Below are positions 27,814-34,145 of a stretch of 34,145 nucleotides of DNA, one piece after another (the stretch's first letter is position 1; the number at the start of each line of letters is the position of its first letter). Under the pieces are notes generated by a model, which worked only from the letters and a program-made list of their open reading frames with translations, was not told where the DNA came from and ran no database searches. The position numbers and the translations under genes are program-made. The stretch is from Balneolales bacterium (GTDB lineage Bacteria > Bacteroidota > Rhodothermia > Balneolales > Natronogracilivirgulaceae). The stretch lies in assembly GCA_007135115.1 (NCBI GenBank), contig SLJN01000011.1, positions 1 to 34,145 on the forward strand. Direction: 5' to 3'.

Positions 27814-28497
27814 ATGAGCAAAAAAAAGAGCAAGAAAACGGATAACTCCAATGAGATGGATGAGCTTCTCAAGGAGATAGAAAACGATCCTAAATTGCAG
27901 GAAAAGCCGGAATCTGCAAAAGAAACTGATTCTAATAAGCCGGTTAAAAAGAAAGATGCGCAGGTCTCTCAAAAGAAGAATGATTCCGAGGCAGATGATA
28001 ATGCCGATGAAGAAGCGCAACTAAAAGCCAAACCGGGAAAATATATTACCTTCAGGCTGGCAAAGGAAGATTACGGGATATACATCCTGAGCGTTAAAGA
28101 AATCATCGGGATGATGAATATAACGAAAGTCCCCCGTACGCCGGATTTTGTGCGCGGAGTCATCAACTTAAGAGGGAAAGTTCATCCTGTTATTGATCTT
28201 CGTAAACGATTTGGTATGCCCGAGAAGGAAGATGATGAGCGAACCCCGATTATCATTGTTGAAATAAAAAGTCAGCAAACCACTTCTCATCTGGGCATTG
28301 TAGTAGATGCGGTTTCAGAAGTGCTTAATGTGGGCGAAGACGATCTCGAACAAACGCCCTCGTTTGGTGTTGACCTGGATACCGATTTTATCCTGGGCCT
28401 TGCGAAAAGTGAAGAACGGGTAATTACACTCCTGGATATTGACCGGATTCTCACAAGCCGTCAACTGGTAATGCTTGATCAGGCGAAATCGGGATAA
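27814..28497 (+). CDS. cheW: Chemotaxis coupling protein CheW with charged N-terminal extension
   Basis: YITFRLAKEDYGIYILSVKEIIGMMNITKVPRTPDFVRGVINLRGKVHPVIDLRKRFG. Confidence 0.95.
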   Translation: MSKKKSKKTDNSNEMDELLKEIENDPKLQEKPESAKETDSNKPVKKKDAQVSQKKNDSEADDNADEEAQLKAKPGKYITFRLAKEDYGIYILSVKEIIGMMNITKVPRTPDFVRGVINLRGKVHPVIDLRKRFGMPEKEDDERTPIIIVEIKSQQTTSHLGIVVDAVSEVLNVGEDDLEQTPSFGVDLDTDFILGLAKSEERVITLLDIDRILTSRQLVMLDQAKSG

Positions 28498-29379
28498 ATG
28501 GCGCAGGCAGCTACCGAAGGAAATGCACCTTTTCGGTATCACGAAATCAGCGATACGGAGTTTGAATATCTTCGTGATCTGATTTACCGTGAGGCCGGCA
28601 TCAATTTGACGCCACAGAAAAAGTTGCTGGCTCAGACCCGCCTTGGAAAACTGATGCGCAGAAGGAATATCAGCGGCTATGAAGAACTTTTTTCAATGAT
28701 CCAGGATGACAAGAGCGGGTTAGCTCTTGAAATGGTAATCGATGCCATATCAACCAACCATACGTTTTTCTTTCGCGAGGATGCCCATTTTAAGCTGCTG
28801 AATGAAGAGATTATTCCTGATATTCTTAGCAAGAAAAAGACGAACAAGCAGCTCATTCGGTTGTGGTCTGCCGGATGCTCCAGCGGTGAAGAACCCTACA
28901 CAGCCATCATTACATTTCTGGAAGCACAGCGCAACAAGCTCATTCCACCCGATACCCAACTCGAAGTAGTTGGTACCGATATTTCCAAAGAAATTCTGGA
29001 TAAAGCGGCAGCGGGATTATATCCTGCTGAAGTTGTTGAGAATCTGGATTATAACCTGAAAAAAAAGTATTTCCAGAAAGGCCGGGGAAGCTATCATAAG
29101 TATGTTAGAATCAAGCCTTCGGTCAATGAAAAAGTGACCTTCAGAAGGCACAATCTGCTGTTTCCGTTCTCGGATTTCGGAATGTTTGATATTATCATTT
29201 GTCGAAATGTAATGATCTATTTTGATCAGCAAACCAAACAAAAAGTATTGGATAACATGCTTCAAAGTATGCACACCGATAGTTTTCTGATCATAGGGCA
29301 TTCCGAAAGTTTAAATAATATTAGGCATTCGCTGAAAACATACAGACCAACCATCTTCAGACCTAAAGAAGGGTTTTAA
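28498..29379 (+). CDS. cheR: Chemotaxis methyltransferase CheR
   Basis: NHTFFFRE, RLWSAGCSSGEEPYT, VVGTDISKEILDKA, DIIICRNVMIYF, IIGHSESL. Confidence 0.96.
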   Translation: MAQAATEGNAPFRYHEISDTEFEYLRDLIYREAGINLTPQKKLLAQTRLGKLMRRRNISGYEELFSMIQDDKSGLALEMVIDAISTNHTFFFREDAHFKLLNEEIIPDILSKKKTNKQLIRLWSAGCSSGEEPYTAIITFLEAQRNKLIPPDTQLEVVGTDISKEILDKAAAGLYPAEVVENLDYNLKKKYFQKGRGSYHKYVRIKPSVNEKVTFRRHNLLFPFSDFGMFDIIICRNVMIYFDQQTKQKVLDNMLQSMHTDSFLIIGHSESLNNIRHSLKTYRPTIFRPKEGF

Positions 29380-29390
29380 CAAAGCGCTGA

Positions 29391-29921
29391 ATGAGTTTAA
29401 TTGCTACAGAACAAAAACTGGAAAAAAAAGTGGTCGGGATATCTGACATGCAAGTCAGCAGTGATCCTTCCGATCTGCTGGTGACCTACTCATTAGGATC
29501 ATGCCTGGGGGTGGTGTTATACGATTATATGAATCAGGTTGGGGGTTTAAGCCACATCATGCTTCCCGAGTCGGGATTGGAAAAACTTTCCGATGATTCC
29601 ATTGCCTTCAACCCCTTGAAGTATGTTGATTCGGCTATGCCGGTTTTTTTGAATGATTATTATGATGCAGGTGGCCGGAAGAAATCAACGGTAGTAAGTG
29701 TTTTTGGAGGTGCCAAGCTTTTTAAGCAAAAAGATATGTTCAATATCGGTAAGCGAAACTTTGCGGAATTTCGTAAATATTTATGGAAAGCGGGCTTGTT
29801 AATTAAGCACAAACATGTTGGTGGTACGGCTCACAGGACGGTTAAGCTTTTTATGGACACTGGTATCATAAAAGTTGAAGTAAATAAGGAAGACAATATC
29901 ACTTATAAATGTGGTCGTTAG
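29391..29921 (+). CDS. cheD: Chemoreceptor glutamine deamidase CheD
   Basis: VTYSLGSCLGVVLYD, GGLSHIMLPES, VFGGAKLF, VGGTAHRTVKLFMDTG. Confidence 0.93.
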   Translation: MSLIATEQKLEKKVVGISDMQVSSDPSDLLVTYSLGSCLGVVLYDYMNQVGGLSHIMLPESGLEKLSDDSIAFNPLKYVDSAMPVFLNDYYDAGGRKKSTVVSVFGGAKLFKQKDMFNIGKRNFAEFRKYLWKAGLLIKHKHVGGTAHRTVKLFMDTGIIKVEVNKEDNITYKCGR

Positions 29922-29949
29922 GGTAACTAATACTAAATAATTTTGTACC

Positions 29950-30339
29950 ATGGCCTTTAATATTTTAATAGTCGACGACTCCCCGGTGATGAGAAAGGTT
30001 ATCAATAGGACGGTAAATCTGTCAGGCATAGAAGTTGGTAATATTGTGGAGGCCGGTAACGGAAAAGATGGACTTGAAAAACTTGAAGAAAACTGGGTGG
30101 ATCTGATCTTGACCGATATAAACATGCCGGTCATGAACGGAATTCAATTCATCGAATCCCTAAAAACCGATGAAGTTATGAAATCTATCCCTGTGATTGT
30201 AATATCCACGGAGGGTAGAGATACCGTGGTTCAACAGGCTCTGTCTCTGGGAGCAGCTGATTACATAACCAAACCATTCCAGCCGGAGGAAATCGGTCAG
30301 GATATTCTAAAAATTCTGGGATATGATGTTGAAGAATAA
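29950..30339 (+). CDS. cheY: CheY-like response regulator (a)
   Basis: ILIVDDSPVMRKVINRT, LTDINMPVMNGIQF, VISTEG, ITKPFQPEEI. Confidence 0.9.
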   Translation: MAFNILIVDDSPVMRKVINRTVNLSGIEVGNIVEAGNGKDGLEKLEENWVDLILTDINMPVMNGIQFIESLKTDEVMKSIPVIVISTEGRDTVVQQALSLGAADYITKPFQPEEIGQDILKILGYDVEE

Positions 30340-30775
30340 ACAAGTTTTGGATGAAGTCATCCACGAGATTATGGATGATATGTTTTTCATGTTTCCTGAA
30401 ATAGACGGAGATGGAAATCCGCTTCAGGCTGAAGAACTGGAGGACCCATACATGGATGTCGGGATTCATTTCAATAAAGAGCATTTGATCCGGATTCGAA
30501 TCGAACGATCCATGCTGACAGAAATGGCAGCCAATTTTACCGGCCTTTCGCCTGAAGAGATTGAGCAAGATCATCTTGAATCAACCGCGACTGAAACGGC
30601 AAACATTATTGGGGGTAATTTTTTAGTTAAAATTGATCCTCAGCAGCAGCTAAGCTTATCGATTCCGGAGGTTTTTAATCCGGATGAAGCAATTCCGAAA
30701 GATGAAAGACCCTGGCAGCTATCTTTTGTCACCGACAGCGGCGGCCTGCTCTGCTGGCCGGAACCCCTGCGCTAA
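30323..30775 (+). CDS. CheX-like CheY-P phosphatase
   Basis: ESTATETANIIGGNFLVKI resembles the CheX/CheC-family E..N.(I/V).GN motif. Overlaps the cheY end by 17 nt. Confidence 0.7.
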   Translation: MMLKNKQVLDEVIHEIMDDMFFMFPEIDGDGNPLQAEELEDPYMDVGIHFNKEHLIRIRIERSMLTEMAANFTGLSPEEIEQDHLESTATETANIIGGNFLVKIDPQQQLSLSIPEVFNPDEAIPKDERPWQLSFVTDSGGLLCWPEPLR

Positions 30776-30799
30776 GCCGCCAAGAAACCAATCAGCTGA

Positions 30800-31913
<1,114 letters not shown>

Positions 31914-31943
31914 CGCCGGGGAAACACCTCCTTCAAATAAAAA

Positions 31944-31977
31944 AACCTTTACTACCTGATGGAAGGCAGTAAAGGTT
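31944..31977. terminator. Intrinsic terminator between convergent cheB and the cheZ-like gene (strongest for the minus strand)
   Basis: AACCTTTACT..AGTAAAGGTT inverted repeat, A tract on the left side (U tract for minus-strand RNA). Confidence 0.8.
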
Positions 31978-32008
31978 GAGCAAATCTAATTTTTGTCGCG
32001 GAAGTAAA

Positions 32009-32722
32009 TCAGTTGAACAAATCGTCGATATCGTTCTGAGAGAATTTTGACGATTCGTCTTTCTTCTCTCGCGGATCGGGATCGTCGGCTGTCAGGCGGC
32101 TTTGATCATCAATTTTTGTTTCCATGATCCGCTCGAATTCCTCAACATTTACACCCAGAGTTTGCAGGATGTTTTCTTTTACATCCTTGTCGATATCCAT
32201 GTCGTAGATGCGGGTAAACAGGGTGAGCATCTTCTTTTGAACTTCGGCAAGAACATGGCGAACGTGAACCAGCTTTTGAGAGACGATATCATGAAACTGC
32301 AGAGCATTCATGATTTGAGAGGTATTATTTCTGATTTCAGACGCCGGATTTTTAACCTGATCAAGACCTTCGATGTTTTCGGTAGCTTTTTGGAACTCAT
32401 CGAGTTGCTTGAGGATATTCTCGACGTTCTCCATAATCTGGTAGGTTGCATCAGAGGTTTCCTCAACAGCCGCATCGATTTCTACAGCCGCATCCGGCAT
32501 CATCCCTGAGGTATTCATCAGCGACTCCGATACATCATTAAGCAGCGGAGTTACTTCACGCAAAAAGATGAACAGCTCTTCAAGAAACGGTAAAATCCCC
32601 TCGCCGAAAGCAAACAAACTTTTTATATGTTGAATGCGATCGAGAATTTCGTTGTAATCCTCACCCTTAAGCAAATCGGGGTCTTTGGCCTTATCAGTTT
32701 TCTTCGACTTATCGGTGCCCAT
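32009..32722 (-). CDS. CheZ-like protein phosphatase
   Basis: Long helical protein, NALQFHDIVSQKLVHVRHVLAEV resembles the CheZ active-site helix, and the C-terminal tail FSQNDIDDLFN resembles the CheZ CheY-binding peptide. Adjacent to cheY. Confidence 0.65.
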   Translation of the reverse strand: MGTDKSKKTDKAKDPDLLKGEDYNEILDRIQHIKSLFAFGEGILPFLEELFIFLREVTPLLNDVSESLMNTSGMMPDAAVEIDAAVEETSDATYQIMENVENILKQLDEFQKATENIEGLDQVKNPASEIRNNTSQIMNALQFHDIVSQKLVHVRHVLAEVQKKMLTLFTRIYDMDIDKDVKENILQTLGVNVEEFERIMETKIDDQSRLTADDPDPREKKDESSKFSQNDIDDLFN

Positions 32723-32733
32723 GGTGATGATAC

Positions 32734-33117
32734 TCAGATTAGTTTGTTAATTTTTTCTTCAAGCGTTTCCGGGGTGAATGGTTTAACAATGTAATTGTTG
32801 ACCCCGGCCTGCACAGCCTGGAGAACATCGTCTTTCATACCACGCGTGGTAATCATCAAAATCGGCAGATTCTCATATTCAGATTGACTGCGAATTTCGG
32901 TTACGAATTCTAACCCGTTCATTTCGGGCATATTCCAGTCTGTAATGACAAAATTGATAGAATTTTCCTTCAGCATATCAATGGCTTCTTTACCATTGGA
33001 GGCATCGATTGAGTTTTTGTAACCGATTCGCTCAAGGGTATTCTTAATGATCCGTCGCATCGTCGGCGAGTCATCGACAATAAGAATATTGAGATCTTCT
33101 TGGCTCATTGAGGACAA
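32734..33117 (-). CDS. cheY: CheY-like response regulator (b)
   Basis: ILIVDDSPTMRRIIKNTLERIGY, ITDWNMPEMNGLEFV, MITTRG, NNYIVKPFTPETLEEKI. Confidence 0.95.
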   Translation of the reverse strand: MSSMSQEDLNILIVDDSPTMRRIIKNTLERIGYKNSIDASNGKEAIDMLKENSINFVITDWNMPEMNGLEFVTEIRSQSEYENLPILMITTRGMKDDVLQAVQAGVNNYIVKPFTPETLEEKINKLI

Positions 33118-33174
33118 TAATGGTTAGTAGTTGTTCTATGACGGACTTACAGATACTGCAATCCACAGAGATTG

Positions 33175-34145
33175 TCAAGCAAATTTTGTATGGTGTTCTG
33201 CTATGATCTCCTGGGCTTTCTCTACATTTTTTGATCTGACCAACGCTGCGACCCAGCGCCGCGTCAGCTCAGGTTTTTCAGGATTATTCTGGCACAACAG
33301 CTCATACACCTGAAGGCTGAAATCGTACCAACCCTGTTCCATGAATAATGAAAGAATCTCCAGTATCCTTGTTTCATCAGAAGCAGAAAGCGGCTTTTTT
33401 ACAACCTCACCGAATAAATGATTGAAATAAATCAAGGATTTATCATACTCACCCAGTTCAATTGCATATAGCAACAATCGTTCGATCACTTCCGACTGAA
33501 TGTTACCTTTCTTAAGGTCGTAATACTGTTCGTAATGAGCAAGTGCCCTTTCGTGCCATCCGTTACGGTAGGCCGATTCCCCCAGAAGATACTGCGTATC
33601 TGACAAAGGAAAAACCACATCCTGATTAACACGGGTTCCCGATGCAAGTACCTCAAGATAGGAGTACAGGTGATCATAAGCCTCTGTCCACCGGTTTGAT
33701 GCGAAAGCGGTTCGGAACAATACCAAAAATGGCATGCGCTGTTGCCGCGTGATTTCCAGTGATTGTTCGGCATGCTGTTTACTCTCATGCCAGCGATTTA
33801 ATTCATACGAAGCATCCGCCAGACCGTTGAGAGCTGCTGCGTGATCAAAGCTTAACAACCTCTTGGAATGTATCGCACTTTTAAAGGTAACGGAGGCCGT
33901 TTGGTAGGCACGGGAAGCAGCTTGATTAACACCTTTCATCAACAAGGCCGGACCGTGCTGCGGGTCTGAGGATATTTCTTCTTCCAGATCGATATTGCCG
34001 ATGAATTCATGATCCCTGACGATATCGAAAAAGTCATCGCTGACCTGCAACTCATTTTTTTGCAGTGCCGGATAAAAGTCGCGCAGATTGATTCCCTTTA
34101 ATTCAAAGTCATCGGTTTTAGGAAATAATCGAATTTCATTAAAAA
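33175..34145 (-). CDS. TPR-like repeat protein, truncated at window edge
   Basis: Helical repeat character. The frame stays open upstream of the listed TTG start to the window end (..FNEIRLFPKTDDFELKGINLRDFYPALQKNELQVSDD..), so the true start lies outside the window. Confidence 0.6.
   Translation of the reverse strand, partial: FNEIRLFPKTDDFELKGINLRDFYPALQKNELQVSDDFFDIVRDHEFIGNIDLEEEISSDPQHGPALLMKGVNQAASRAYQTASVTFKSAIHSKRLLSFDHAAALNGLADASYELNRWHESKQHAEQSLEITRQQRMPFLVLFRTAFASNRWTEAYDHLYSYLEVLASGTRVNQDVVFPLSDTQYLLGESAYRNGWHERALAHYEQYYDLKKGNIQSEVIERLLLYAIELGEYDKSLIYFNHLFGEVVKKPLSASDETRILEILSLFMEQGWYDFSLQVYELLCQNNPEKPELTRRWVAALVRSKNVEKAQEIIAEHHTKFA

Overview
The window reads as a chromosomal segment from a flagellated, probably salt-adapted FCB-group bacterium (Balneolota/Rhodothermota-like). 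The lineage is inferred from protein character only. The left edge (about 1-860) is non-coding and packed with palindromes that look like dispersed repeats. Next come a cupin protein, a Na/Pi cotransporter, TamB and a BamA/TamA-family protein on the minus strand, then an uncharacterised protein with an internal duplication, a FkbM-type methyltransferase, a putative lipoprotein and tRNA-Leu(GAG). From about 14.2 kb the window is a motility/chemotaxis island: six tandem flagellins, FliS, FliD, a FliT-like protein, a FlgM-like protein, a sigma54-dependent response regulator, then CheA, CheW, CheR, CheD, CheY, CheX and a frameshifted CheB. Convergent to these on the minus strand are a CheZ-like protein, a second CheY and a TPR protein running off the window edge. 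The most interesting signal is in the roughly 590-nt gap between flagellins 1 and 2. It contains two copies of a 22-nt sequence that is the reverse complement of the translation-start region of flagellins 4 and 5, and partly of 6. Each copy lies in a predicted stem-loop, and the second is followed by a strong intrinsic terminator. This suggests an undescribed antisense sRNA, possibly derived from the fla1 3' UTR, that represses the downstream flagellin paralogs. Flagellins 1-3 carry sigma28-type promoters with identical spacing. Flagellins 4-6 lack a convincing one, so the two regulatory classes coincide with predicted sRNA targeting.
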